A program made the position numbers and the translations under genes. From contig JAZGTN010000068.1 of assembly GCA_037783415.1 (NCBI GenBank), positions 496,001 to 560,000 of the forward strand: 64,000 nt of DNA, written 5' to 3'. Of the stretch, positions 20,150 through 32,600 are shown piece after piece. The stretch comes from Leptasterias polaris. Lineage: Eukaryota; Echinodermata; Asteroidea; Forcipulatida; Asteriidae. How positions within the stretch are numbered: position 1 is the stretch's first letter; each line of letters opens with the position of its first letter. The notes under the pieces are model-generated. The model made no database searches, was not told the DNA's origin, and saw nothing but the letters and a program-made list of their open reading frames with translations.

Positions 20150-22200
20150 TGACGAAATCATTTATACAGTACAATCCAAGCCCAAACAGCAATACTTTGT
20201 AGAGCTATCAGTGGAGACGCTAACAAAGGATCGGACAAAGACTTTCAGCTTTCAGCTAGACTCTGGTGCAACTTGCAGCACCATGAAGCTTGCAGATTAC
20301 GCTGAGTGACAAGCCTCCATCTCAATCAAAGAGTAAGCTGAACATGTACAATGGCACAATTATACACCCGGTAGGAGCCACCAGCTTGAGATGTCAGATC
20401 AAAGGGGTCACGAGGAATATCCACTTTGAGATTGTGGAAGATGCCCCTCATCTCTACTGTCAGGTAGAACAGCAGAAGCTCTGGGATTAATGCAGTTCGC
20501 AGAGGAGTGTTTGGTACATGCAGTGACAGAGTCACAGACTCTTACCAAAGGCAGAAGTTCTCGGAGAGTACAAAGATATATTCACCGGCCTTGGTCGGCT
20601 ACCACGACATTACCACATAGACATTGATCACAGTGTCACTCCAACGCAGAACACCAGGCGTAGAGTACCAATTCCAGTGCGAGCAGAGCTGAAACAAAAG
20701 ATAGACAACATGAAAGACCAAAGCATCCTGGCTCGAGTAACTAAGCCTACCAAGTGGATCCACAACATGGCGTTCGTCAGAAAGACAAATAAAATCAGAA
20801 TATGCTTGGATCCACACAGCCTGAACAAAGCCATTAGGCGCAACCATTACCCGATTCCCACTGTTGACGAAGTAGCCCCGAGATTGAAGAACACCAAACT
20901 CTTCTCGGTAGTAGATGCTAAGGACGGGTTTCTCCAAGTCGTACTTGATGAGCCCTCAAGTTATCTTAAAACATTTTGGACACCTCATGGACGTTTACCG
21001 TTGGTTGAGGATGCCCTTCGGTATTTCTTCAGCACCGGAAGAATTCCAGGGCAGACTCCATGAGTGCCTGGAAGGCCTGGAAAACATCGCAGTCATCGTT
21101 GATGATATTCTTAGTCTACGGCTCAGGAGAAACGCAGGCCGAAGCAGAGGCCTCGCATGACGCCGCATTCACCGCCCTTCTCGCAAGATGCAGAGCACGG
21201 AACCTAAAGCTAATAATGGGGCCAAGCTGCATTACAAGCTACCAAGTGTGACATACATGGGACACGTCTTCAGCTCAGACGAATTATCTCCTGATCCAGA
21301 GAAAGTAAAGGCCATACTCGACATGCCTCGCCATACAGACGTCCAGGGAGTGCTAAGACTCACTGGAGTGGTGACAGACCTGGCTAAATTCTTGCCAGAA
21401 TTAAACTGAGCACAGTATGCGAGCCACTTAGACGTCTCACAGACAAAGACGTCATCTTTGACTGGTTACAACATCATGACGCGGCCTTCGACAAGATCAA
21501 GAAGCTCATCACAGCAGCCTCAGTGCTGAGTTACTATGATGTCAACCAAAATGTCGTGATTGAGTGTGATAGCTCTGAGGTTGGACTAGGAGCCGTCATC
21601 AAACAAAATGGCCGACCAGTCGCATATGCCTCACGAGCGCTATAAGCTACAGAGCGCAACTATGCTCAAATAGAAAAAGAGTGTTTGGCAATTGTATTCG
21701 CCACCCAGCGTTTTGAGCAATACATTCTTGGCCGTGACAATGTTGTTGAGCTCTCTGACCACCAACCTCTGATGGGCATCTTCAAAAAGCCAATCTTGGT
21801 GAGCCCCAAATGTTTGCAACTTATGCAACTTCGCCTACAGAAGTACTCTCTACACGTAGAGTACAAGCAGGGTTCGCAGATGTACTTGAGTGATACACTG
21901 TCAAGAGCAGCCTTGCCAATGCGTCAAGTCAAAGATCAGACACCAGACTATTTGATCTTCTCCGTCACCCAGGAGCAGAAGCTCAACATTGAGTTGGAGA
22001 ATATCGACCCAACCATCTTTGTCACAAACGAACGTCTACTGACAATCAAAAAGGCAACGCTTGCTGACCAATGCAGATCATCCAAATAGGATGGCCAGGA
22101 AACAAAGCTCAAGTTCCCTTGTGCATCAGGGAGTACTGGCCATACAGAGATGAACTTTCAACACAAAACGGTCTCATTTTTCGTGGAACCCGTATTGTTA
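20150..22200 (+). pseudogene. Gypsy-2 pol remnant (protease, RT, RNase H, integrase start)
   Basis: Protease: FQLDSGATCSTMK, then KLNMYNGTIIHPVGA after a frameshift near 20308. Reverse transcriptase: RAELKQKIDNM, NMAFVRKTNKIRICLDP, LFSVVDAKDGFLQV; a frameshift near 20990; RMPFGISSAPEEFQ, VIVDDIL, then VTYMGHVFSSDELSPDPEKV. RNase H: VIECDSSEVGLGAVIKQNG, a TAA at about 21643, TERNYAQIEKECLAIVFA, QGSQMYLSDTLSRA. The integrase start is GLIFRGTRIVIPTALR. No part is intact. Confidence 0.9.
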
Positions 22201-22214
22201 TTCCAACAGCTCTT

Positions 22215-24240
22215 CGTACAGAAATGATACGGGGAATATGCTCGGGGAATCCCATGCCATCCATTATCTTCCACACAGCTGTGCGTGGCTGACACAGTCG
22301 AAAGCTTTGCTGTAATCAATGAAGCATAGGTAAAGTGGTAGTTTATGCTCTCTGCACTTCTCTATGATTAGCCTCTGTTCTCGGGTTCCTCTACCCTCAA
22401 CAAAACCAGCTTGCTCATCGGATATCTCCTGCTCATATATTTCAACTTAATTTTGTTTACTACATACTTCAGCAGAATCTTGCTGGCATGACAGATGAGG
22501 CTTATTGTGCGGTGGTTGCTACACTCTTTAGCATTGCCCTTTTGAGTAGTGGAGTTAATACCGCTCTGCACCAGTCCAATGGCCACTCCTCGCTATTCCA
22601 GATCTTTTTACAGAGCATCCACAACAGAGCATCCGTTGATCTGCCAATTTCCGCGTTTCTGCTTTCAACCACTGTTGTTGACCCTCTTCCTTCTTGGGAT
22701 AAGGGTGCTTGCAGCTGTTTGAACTTCCTCTTTCATCCTCTCCCAGAGCTCATTTGGTGTTGTTTCTTCATCGGCTAGCTGAATGAGTGGTATGAAACGG
22801 TTGCTCACCTCTACACCAAATTGATCCAGGATGCGAGCCATATCATAACGAGCTGGAACCAAAGAGTTCCTCTTCTTGGACTTGAGCCTCAGCCTTGACT
22901 TGCATATTAGTAGCTGGTGGTCACTTCCGCAGTCCGCACTCGGTCTTGTCCTTACGTTCAATAAGTATGACATCCACCTCTTCTTCACAATGACATACTA
23001 GTCAATCTGATTCCTCGTACGCCCTCCCGGGCTGGTCCATGTGTACAGGCGCCTCGGGTGGTGTTTCCAATAACCAAGTCGTTTAGCATGCAGCATTCAA
23101 GTAGTCGTTCTCCTCTGTCGTTCCGTTCCCCCAGTCCAAATTTTCCGTGATGGTCGCTTATCTCACTGGTGCATCCGATCTTTGCGTTCCAGTCCCCCAT
23201 CAAGACAAAAATGTCCTGTTTATAGATCTTGTCCAACGCCTCTTGCACGACCTCATAGACTTCAACTATGTTCTCTTCAGATGAGTCGGCAGTTGGTGCG
23301 TACACCTGCACGTAGGTAATGATGACAGGGCGAGCGTTTGGCCTCCATGTGATGATCCTGTCGCTAATTGGATTGTAGCCCAGCACAGCTTTTGCCGCGT
23401 CTTTCTCCACAATGAATCCAACCCCACTTCTCCTTCGTTCAGACTCCCGAGAAGAACACTGAGCTTCCCTCATTTGCTGTGAACCTTCCCTGCCCAAGCC
23501 ACCAATGTTCAGCCACTCCTAGTACCTTTACTCCACACCTTGCCATCTCGGACAGTACACTGTCCATTCCCGGTTGTGAGCCCCCTCACATTCCACGCAG
23601 CGCAGATGGTGTCATGACGCAGAGAAATGCTGCTCATGTTTTTCCCCGGCGCATCGGTTGCAAGATTTGGTCCTGCACCGTCATCAGCAAAACGGAGCTC
23701 ATCAGTTGCCACATCTCTCTCCCCCAGTTGCATATTCAGTGTCTTCGAGCCTAGGGGGCACACCTTCCGACACTACTCTGTTTCTTCTTTGTCGTGTAAT
23801 CATGAAAATCTCGGCCATATAGTGCAATAGGTGGCCAGGTCTTACTGCACCAAGGCTTAAGGATGCCTTGAACCTCTTTATGGTGGCTCTTCAGCCCTAC
23901 AACGAGACCGTTGACCGCCAAGGCGCAGTTCCTCCGCCCGAAGCCGTTGACTGACTTAAGTAGTTGAGGGGGACAAGCCCCTGTTTCTGGTTAGTTTTAT
24001 ATTGGAGTGGCCCTCTCCTAGATAGATTGCTGTCCGTAGCTAACGAGTCCCATCTGCCCGGGTTTGAAATCAGAGTTTTTCTTTAGCTCCTATGTGAACT
24101 ACCTTCCATGGTTAACGAGCTCCACCTGCCTGGAACAATCTGGTTTGAAGGCGCCAGAAACTTATCTTAACACCTCTGACCACAGTTCGCAACAGGGATC
24201 GGCATGTAGGAGTTTGAATTAGGAGAGGCTATTTGAGACG
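22215..24240 (-). mobile_element. RTE-like LINE fragment (endonuclease and start of RT)
   Basis: Reading leftwards on the minus strand: a non-coding leader (24240-23764), an apurinic-type endonuclease, then the beginning of reverse transcriptase. The RT stops at a junction with Gypsy-2 near 22220. Its 3-prime part, including the catalytic domain, is missing, the reverse of the usual LINE 5-prime truncation. This endonuclease type is often annotated as craniofacial development protein 2-like. Confidence 0.85.
22292..23763 (-). pseudogene. RTE-like LINE ORF2 remnant
   Basis: Endonuclease phrases are CAAWNVRGLTTGNGQ, ERRRSGVGFIVEKDA, YVQVYAPTADSSEE, FVLMGDWNAKIG and RPSADCGSDHQLLICKSR, spread over frames. 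RT phrases are KECSNHRTISLICHASKILL, then LPLYLCFIDYSKAFDCVSH. Frameshifts near 23500, 22985 and 22600 and stops break it. Confidence 0.85.
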
Positions 24241-24980
24241 CTGATCATATGGGATATTTCAATGGATGGGGAGTGGCTCAGTCCTCCTCACCGCCCCGAT
24301 CATCCTAAAACCTTTAACCCCCCAGGTAGACTAAAAACCACGATCACAGACTTGGAACCAAGTCTACCAAGTCTCGATGAGATCATTAAATTAAGTCAGA
24401 AAATGAGTGAAGGTACAGCTTGTCCTTGGAGGTCTGTAAATGATAATGAAAGATATGGATGAATTCACGGATGACAGCGACAGTTCAAGTGATTCAAATG
24501 ATTCATAAACATAAAACCAATGTGCCAGGTTCGTCGTTCCGGCATTCACGTGTTGTTTCCCCTTTCCAAGGGATTGCCGGAGAAGTGTAAAGATAATACT
24601 GCACCTGATTTTGAAAAACGCCGGATTGAACTTGTTTTTACCCACGATGTTTTTAATGAATATGCATGAAACCTAACATGCACCGACCAGATCCAAAAGC
24701 ATGTCATCACGTGTTGCTTCCTTTCCACATTTATTTTAAGACGGCTATGTGCAGGTATTGAAAAGGCATGCAATCCTACCCTTTCCAAATTACACGTCAA
24801 ATTCATGCCCAAGTTAAACTTTGCATTGCATTTTTAAACAGCAATCTGATGTAGATTATTATGTGACGCCACTTTCGCAATTTGCATCGCTTCTGCTTGA
24901 ACTGCTCTGCCATCTTTTCGCTAATTATGAATTCGTTGCATTATCTCTGATCATGTATCTCCTGTCAGTATAGCTGTCAT
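24241..24980 (+). other. Unassigned region with a 66-codon open frame
   Basis: An open frame at 24262-24462 (MDGEWLSPPHRPDHP...) has a protein-like proline-rich start. A second frame adds an acidic serine-rich end (DEFTDDSDSSSDSNDS, ending near 24508). Whether this is part of a gene or of an old transposon cannot be told. The rest shows nothing recognisable. Confidence 0.25.
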
Positions 24981-25075
24981 GTCCAGTGTTTTTCTGTCCC
25001 TTTGTTTGCGTGTCTGTCTGTTTGTTTTTTGTTTGTTTGTTTGTATATGTCTGGCTGTTTTCTACAAGCTTCTGC
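24981..25075. repeat. T/TTTG-rich low-complexity stretch
   Basis: TTTG and CTGT units around 25010-25055. The open frames across it are cysteine/phenylalanine-rich low complexity and not genes. Confidence 0.6.
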
Positions 25076-25420
25076 TTATCTCAAGACAGTCCCATACTCT
25101 ATTTATTACATTTCTCCTGCTTATTGCTACTTGTTGTTATTTTGTTTTGCTTTACTCCATAATTACATGTACTTGAATTGTACTTGTACTTGTAATTGAA
25201 TTGAATTATCGATAGGATCTGGGTTTGCCGTCTTATTCTTATTCAAGAATACGTCCATTGCATACTCGGTCTAGTTGATGTGTGGGGGTAAAATTGTATT
25301 GGAGCCCGTTAATGTTACATACATATTCCAGTAAAGCTAAAAGATCGATATAGATCAAAAGTGCAAAGTGTGCCCTTTTTTCTCTTTTTTGCGTATGGAA
25401 GTTTGATTTGTCACCCTCCA

Positions 25421-25513
25421 AAACCGAAGCTTCCGGAGGGTTCGCGGCCCCTGGACCCCAACGGAGCTTCGCCCTTGGACCCCACCAGGGGCCATACGCC
25501 GGCCCCTGGACCC
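25421..25513 (+). repeat. GC-rich CCCCTGGACCCC repeat, copy 1
   Basis: GGCCCCTGGACCCC and CTTCGCCCTTGGACCCCACC phrases recur in the same orientation at 25919-26013. It is a GC island in AT-rich sequence and probably part of a dispersed repeat. The 400 bases between the two copies show no gene. Confidence 0.7.
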
Positions 25514-25918
25514 CCACCAATTACATTAATTGTTTTTCTGTCCCCTTAAGACCTAATCCTGGGCACACAGTTGCTGTCAATTATGCAAATCGAACAGGTA
25601 TGCTGGGAGTTTTTCATTGTACAACTTAAAAAAAAAACTGTTTTAAAATTCTTCGGTAACAAAGAAGAGACGTTGAAGAATTCAAAATTCACAGGTACCC
25701 CAGTTAACATGAATATTGTCCATCGGCAAACAGGGGGTGGGGAAGGGATGGAGATTGTCGAAGATTAAAAGTTTGTGTGTGATTCAAGTATATAAGATTA
25801 ATATATCGTGTATGTTGGGCATTTATTAGTGTTTCTCGTACTTTCTCTGAACCAAGTCTAAACATTTATAGCAAGGAGAGCTTGTCTAGGCCATTCAGAC
25901 ATACTAATAAAACCCTCC

Positions 25919-26013
25919 AGCTTAAGGGGGCTCCGCCCCCTGAACCACCCGCCAAGGGCTTCGCCCCTGGACCCCACCATGGGGCCCTTTAGCGGGCCCC
26001 TGGACCTCACGCC
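25919..26013 (+). repeat. GC-rich CCCCTGGACCCC repeat, copy 2
   Basis: It contains GGCTCCGCCCCCTGAACC, GGCTTCGCCCCTGGACCCC and GGGCCCCTGGACC, parallel to the copy at 25421. Confidence 0.7.
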
Positions 26014-26281
26014 CTAAATGATCATGCTGTCCCCCCACATTTCGAGACGGATTGACGCCCCTGTGAAAGAGTATATAGAGAGTTAGTCTTATCACCAGGC
26101 CAACACTTAAATTATAGACCAACAAATATAATTCTTGGCCTTTACTGTTTTATACATACCAATTCATCACTGACGTCTTTCCACCATGGTGATCTGCTCC
26201 TTTTCTCCCTCTTTTCCTCTCTCTCGCAGCGCTCACAAATAAGTGGGAAAGTTTAATAAGTGGGAAAGTTTGCAATGATCC

Positions 26282-26496
26282 CTATAGACGATGTGACCTC
26301 TGTTTACATTCAAACCGCCCTCTGTTGACAAGTCTGTTGTCCAAGTCATGTTCCGCCGGGCAAAAAGACGCGTAGTCATGGTAATATTGCGTGTACTTTC
26401 TAGCTGGCTGTCAAGTACACAAAGGTTTTGCCCGGCGACATGCGCGCGCATCATGTTATGATTTTCAAATGACGTCAGAGGTCACATCGTCTATAG
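26282..26496. mobile_element. 215-bp MITE with 21-bp inverted ends
   Basis: The ends are CTATAGACGATGTGACCTCTG (26282-26302) and its reverse complement (26476-26496), identical over 21 bases. No clear target duplication was found. A 17-base unit (AATAAGTGGGAAAGTTT) is repeated twice just outside its left end. Confidence 0.8.
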
Positions 26497-27470
26497 CTCT
26501 TAATTATAGTTTTGTATTTCGTTGAGACTACAGCTTTAAAAAACTTGTGTATATATTCAAACTTTGATCTAATTATTTTTGAATTTCTCAATACATGCTC
26601 TCTTGAAAATACCTACATTCAGAGTTGATGCAAAGCTGATACAATGAATATGTAAATATTAATTTAGCTTGTCAATATTTTTTAATACTCCTCAATCAAA
26701 CATAAATCATCAAATGAATGGTGACCCTGAACTGAATATTTGACTGCATGTCATGGTATGGGTCGTAGGTTTTGTGCCATCAGTAAACAGCGAAAGGGGA
26801 AAAGTGTAAAATCTATTTTTTGTTTTGTTTGATATTATGCTCAAAACAATAACTCAAATTGGTGAAAGTTTAGTTGGATTTTGATCTTCCTTTATAAAAC
26901 ATTGCGATATTGGTACGACAATAAACTATATAAACAACATGACAACTGACGACTTGAAGTATCAACCCTAACAGAAATTTCCAGTTAAGACTAGTCTCCC
27001 AGTAAGAAAGCATCATTGGCTTCGACCAATATGCAAATCAAGAAATGCCAAGACACTGTGACGTCACCTTGAAAGCTATACAAGCAAGGACAACATCGCC
27101 GAACATCGTGGGGGATCGGGAGGGGCGGTACAAAAAGGGGAGGGACTCTGCAAGAGAACGGGTTAGATCTTCTCTTACCATTCGCAGTCTTCACACTCTA
27201 GTCTTTGTCTTGAAAAGCCAACTTGCGTTATCTGACCTCCACTATTGCACTCTATCAATAATCTAAACTTTTTTCTTAGTTTTTTTTCTAGAAAGGTCTC
27301 AACTGTTTTCTTCGTTTTTTCCTTAAAAAGGGTATACTTAACGGAACTGCCAGTTGGTATAAGAAAGATTTACTCCAAAAGGGAGAAAAGGGGGAATAAA
27401 GTCCAACACTTATCAATGGAGTGAATCGCACAAGCGAACTTGAAAAGTGGAGGTCGGATTCGGCTAAGTT
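26497..27470. other. Unassigned AT-rich intergenic sequence
   Basis: No exon, RNA gene or repeat structure was recognised. Confidence 0.4.
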
Positions 27471-27473
27471 TTC

Positions 27474-27735
27474 CTTACCTTGGTCCTTTGGCGACCTCCA
27501 ATGTTTGTCCAGATCCATCCATAGACGAAACACACACCCATACCACATATCCATAGATCTTCAACTCCATCTGCATCATAGTCAATTTGAGCGTTGTCAG
27601 CAAATCACGAAACAGTCCTATATCAATGTATCTTGAAGTTTGGCTGAACGGGAGCTTGCTGCTGGCTGCTCTGTCTTGGTCCACCGCTTTCTGCCTCAGT
27701 CAACCCCCGTCTCTGAATTGAGAAAACCCATTAAC
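27474..27735 (-). other. Possible exon of an unidentified gene
   Basis: The minus strand has a pyrimidine-rich acceptor (TTTTCTCAATTCAG) before 27712 and a strong donor (CCAAGGTAAGG) near 27475. Two frames look protein-like in part (GGPRQSSQQQAPVQPNFKIH ending in a stop; and a frame open through the donor). No family is recognised and no partner exon was found, so this is only a candidate. Confidence 0.2.
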
Positions 27736-27739
27736 CTAT

Positions 27740-28670
27740 TAGTGTGAACAGTTCAACTCCAAAGGGGATAATAATTTAGCGATCATTTTAACCTTAGCCT
27801 ATAAGGACCGATCTTTTTTCTCCCTTTTTTGTTTGTTTGTTAAATTCTTCAAAAATACAAAGCTCAAACAAATGGTTGCCATACCCCTGACAGCATCTAA
27901 TATTTTACAATTTCGGCCTAGATAAATAATGGGAAAAGTTAGAAAGAGTTGAGTTGATAGGATACGGGCCAAAAATATGGTAGGAGGGGCACATTGTGGC
28001 CCCGCCCCCACCGGCCCTAATACAGGGTTAACATGTAGCTGGCAGAATTATGGTAGTGGGCACATTGTTCCCATTCCCGCCCCCACTTTCCACCCCCACT
28101 CTCCACCGCCACTCACATAATTCTAGGTTCACAAGCCTTACCTACCTCAACAAGATGTACTTGGAACGATGTGTTCAGCTTTGGCCGTGACTGTCAGTCA
28201 ATTGTTTCTAAAAGTGAAACAGTTAAGGCCCCCTAGGACGAAATATCTCTGAAGGCATATCATTGGCTATAGGCTATACATTTACCAGTAAAGTTCGTCA
28301 GAAAACGCCACCGCCAAATTCCACGTTATTAGAGCATGGGTGTAGAAGTCAAGAGATACGGCATGCTGCTGCCATCCAGTCCGGGACGATCCAATCTAAA
28401 TGCCGTGCTAGCTGTTTGGGCCACAATGGTACTTTAAAACAGGTGCAAAACTCCTTATTTGCTTAACAAAGAAGATATTCAATGAGTTGACATTCCACAG
28501 CCAACTCATGTCTAATCCCATGAATGAAATAACTTGTTGAATAAAAGTCTTATGCCCGGATGGCTTAATACATTTAGCCCACTGTGCGGAACAAAATAAT
28601 GGCGGGATTCAGGCCAAAACGGAGAAATATTTCCCAAATGGGGCTCTGGATGGACGGGGCTCAGGTGTTT
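27740..28670. other. Unassigned intergenic sequence
   Basis: It includes a short CCCGCCCCCAC-rich stretch near 28003-28110. No gene recognised. Confidence 0.4.
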
Positions 28671-28673
28671 ACA

Positions 28674-28850
28674 CTTGTTTGTTTGTTTGTTTGTTTGTTT
28701 GTTGGGGGTGTTGGGGTGTTTGTTTGCTTGCTTGTTTGTTGGGGGTGTTTGTTTGTTTGTTTGTTTGTTTGTTTGTTTGTTTGTTTGTTTGTTTGTTGGG
28801 TTGTTGGGTTGTTTGTTTGTTTGTTTGTTTGTTTTATTTATTTATTTATT
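28674..28850. repeat. TTTG microsatellite
   Basis: Long runs of GTTT units interrupted by GGGGGTG and GGGTTGTT, followed by TTTA units and a poly-G run at 28853-28865. Cysteine/leucine-rich open frames over it are artefacts of the repeat. Confidence 0.95.
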
Positions 28851-28899
28851 TTGGGGGGGGGGGGGTGTTAGGGGTGTGAAGGGTGATTTAAATAAAAAA

Positions 28900-29601
28900 A
28901 AAAAAAAACCACGACTGTTTTTTAGTCCTTAATAATGATTCTATCTGCTGGGGTCGCAACTCGCAACCCTGTACTGAGTGCCGTCTACCATAAGTTACAC
29001 AAATGCGGTACAAGTCCTCTGGTTACAACTTACAGTGACCTTTATTAGGGGTACGGGTGCCTGCCAGACATAAACCGCACCGCTTGATGGCTGGAATGGT
29101 TCAACTTTACCAGAGGTATTAATTAGTGAGCCGATTTTTCCACCTCCAAAATTAAGTTTGCCCGCTGGTACTATTATTGAATATAATTTCATCTTTTTAT
29201 GAATAGAATATACTGTACATTTACTTTGGTCTGGAGTGAGTGTAATTTTTTCACTAGTTGTGTATTACGCACTGGATGCTGGGATTCAATTATAGAAACT
29301 AATTACTCACTAGTTGGGCTGAATAATCTAATTCTGCCCAGTGCCCACAAGTATGCTCAGTGATAGTTTTTTTTGACATTTCGTTCATCAAAACAGAAAA
29401 AGAGACGGAGAATTCACCGCCTTGTACTGCATGGGTTCTATTGTTCCGGAATGTTCGGATATAATTTTGGGCCCAATATGCGGTTAGCTTCAGTCTCGCA
29501 CACACCGTCGCCCGACTGGTATCGCTGGTATCCAGTTGTTGAGCCCATAACAGCTCACACGGTCAGGAGTAGCAGCGCCGGGCATCAATGTAAAACAAAA
29601 A
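28900..29601 (+). promoter_or_regulatory. Upstream region of the C1D gene
   Basis: The leader and promoter of the plus-strand gene starting at 29602 must lie here. CpG-containing sequence rises from about 29400 (GGATTCGGAT, CACCGTCGCCCGAC). No TATA box was recognised. Confidence 0.3.
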
Positions 29602-32600
29602 ATGGCAGCTCCCACGAAAAACGACATGGACGATGACGAAAAGCTTGATTTCAACGCTGAAAAGTATCCTAAAGAAATTACAAATCCTCTCCGTACATTT
29701 CATAAGTCGTTAATTGAAGTAGAGAAAGTTTTGGCTCCGTTGAAAAGGGCATCACTTCCTGATCTCCATTGTAAGGTAGGGACAAAAACAAAGTCAAATT
29801 AAATTGAAATTGATCGAACTCAATTGATTTGCATACTACATCATAGTTTCATACATGTCCTAGTATAAAAGTCCTAGAGTAGAAGTAGAACTAGGTATGA
29901 CTAGGTTCGATCCGCTATCGTCTCCACTACCCTCATAGAGTGACATGTACACAATCCTTTTCGAAACTTTTTGCCCTTCAGCTTCACGTTTACATGCCAT
30001 GCCTACAGTAACAGTTCTTTTGTGAAATCAGATATTGCCAAAATTAGGCTCTATGTTCTTTGCGTTGCACGGGTCCAGAAAATCCACTCCGCAAAAAAAA
30101 AGCTGCAAAAAATGATAAATTCTCACTGTTTTTCAGAATCCTCGCCTTCCGATAACAATATGGCCGCCGCTGAAATTTTCCAACTGGTAATGCTGCGCGC
30201 TACGTAACGATTATCAACGGTTCACGTACAGAACATTGGTTTTTGTGGACCAGCATGAGCATTGCGCCTATGATTGTATATGTGAAACGTTGGTTTTTTT
30301 ATCATTTTTTGCAACTGTCTGTGTGTTTACTGGTACGGACGGTCGGAGAGAGGAGGGATTTATAGCATGAGCATGTTGTGAATGCTCACTATAGTATACT
30401 AGTCGGCAATCATCTTAGATTCTAAAAGTACAAGCCTTTACAAGGTCCAATCGGAACATTTTTTAGATAACTAGTTAGACCAGAACCTTCCATGACAACA
30501 CTTTTTAAAAGACGGCCACACGGTTTGTATTTACTGTGAGCTGAACGGACTCGGTACAAAAAATAACACCAAGTGAAGTGGCAGTTTTGATTGGTAATTC
30601 CCATAGCAGAAAATCAATGACTGCGTGGTGCCACGCTTGAAAAGGAGTGCAACCAAATTTGTATGAAGGAAAAAGAAAACAATCGACTGACCTAACGTTA
30701 TGAACGCTTTGTATTGTGGCATTTAATTTATGCAAAAATACATCGCTTTTATGCACAAACAAACAAACATTTTGATGTATTATGCATAGGTCTATTATTT
30801 ACTTAGACCATGCTTATACGCCTGATCCACCAGCCATCGTTAATACACGCAACAAGAAAGGTGCCTGTACTCGGCGCCTTGCGATCCGATGCGATGCTGA
30901 CAACACACAACAGCTAATGCATTATTCATATCTTTTTTCATGACAAAATCCCCGCAAACAGCGCCCCCTGTTGATTCTGCCGCAACTGAGCTGGGAAAAA
31001 AATATCGCATGCCGGCCATGTACAAACATTGGAATTCCTTTGATGAAAGAATGTTTACTTTAAACTTTATTTTAAAAGTTTAACTTTCTTAATTAATGAT
31101 TCAGATTAAGGGCTTACTTTAATAAAAACCTATTGTGATGGGCAGATAGCAATAGTTTTTCCTTCTTAATCTTATAATAATATATTTCTTTTACAAAATT
31201 ATTTTATGTTTTATAATATAATCCAACTGAATTTTATACCTTTTTGTAGCTGCAGGCTCTGGATCGGGCTAAAATGGAGCTTGTTTCTGCCTATGCCATC
31301 AACTCCATGTTTTGGAGTAAGTACAATACAACAAAACCATCTAGCAATAGCACTCCTCTCTAATGGGAACTGTGGAAGCTCAGTACCAGGATCTCGGCCA
31401 ATTTGTCAAATTTCACTGATGAACCTGTGCATTCATGCCCAAGGTTTATGTTTACTTGCGGGTACTGTCTGCCATTACGGTCTGGCGTGCCAATGTGGTG
31501 ATCACGCAAGTGGTAAAAAGTTGTCTTATATCCAGAGAGCGAAAGTGAGGAGTGGGGAGTGCTATTGTCCGACTATTCTTCTGTTTTTACTTCAGCTTTC
31601 AAAGGTTCATGAATGGTCTAGAAAGCTCTGGTGTTTCTGATCGGTCGGAGTGTGGGTATGAGTCCCAGTCGTGGCACTTGTGTCCTTGAGCAAGATACTT
31701 TACCACAATTGCTTTGTCCTCCTTCGAATGGAACAATAAGCTACATGTAGGTCCTGGGTACTAATATTCGCAAAAGTGACATCCTTAATAGTTTGGTGTC
31801 ATTGTCAGTCAAGTAAATTTCAAAGGGAAGTATTCTTTCCAATGATTAACAAATTTGAAAAATGAATAAAAACCAAGAAAAGAATTGTCAGGCGGTCTCT
31901 GTCAATGCCTGGTTCAAACTTCATACCTGTGAAGCAAATTTGACGCAACAACTCTATATTCACAGTGAATGCTTCACAAGAAGGAGATTGAGCAAATTGT
32001 TCGTTGCAAATTTGTGACATCAAACTCGCTTTGAATTTGTATGAAGTATGAACCAGACTTTAGGGTGATTGGAAGCCTGGTCACATAAGTTTTAAGACTC
32101 AAACTGATTGTATCTTCATCAAGTTTGACCTACGGGCTATGTCACATGATGTACATTTTACAGGCAAAGTTGAGGCAACTTATTTCCACTGCATGCAAAA
32201 GGAACACTTCGGTAGAGAAACTTTTTGATAGTGTCTCATCTAGAAAATTACGGGACGATTGAAATGAGATTTTTTTTTTCTTCTTTGAGATTGTTTGGAA
32301 CTGATAGCCAGTGAAGTGTCACTGCCTTGATGCCCTTGGTATTTCAAGTATAAATTTACATTTCATCACAGAGCCCTTTTTATATTAAGGGTAAACTGCC
32401 TTCCCGCTACCAAGAGGTGCCCTATTTCTAGGGAAAATTAGCCTTGTCCTTACACTGATTGAGTGCTTACTTGAAACACCCACAATGTATGTGGCAGACC
32501 AATCATGAAGCTTTAAAATCTTTTGACAGACAAATACAAAATTGGAAGAGAGTGAAAACAAGTAAGCACATGCTCTTTCAGCCATTAAATTATTTTAAAC

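Larger units (their letters stand above)
19849..22220 (+). mobile_element. Truncated Gypsy-type retrotransposon with short LTR (Gypsy-2)
   Basis: A 114-bp LTR (19849-19962) is followed by a primer-binding site, then protease, reverse transcriptase, RNase H and the start of integrase. Gag is almost wholly missing: only about 190 bases separate the primer-binding site from protease. The 3-prime part is lost where an RTE-like LINE in opposite orientation begins near 22220. Short LTR and pol order fit the mag/Gypsy group. Several frameshifts and stops show it is inactive. Confidence 0.85.

Noticed and set aside
28584..28932. Cys/Leu/Val-rich open frames
   Set aside because: Translation of a TTTG microsatellite.
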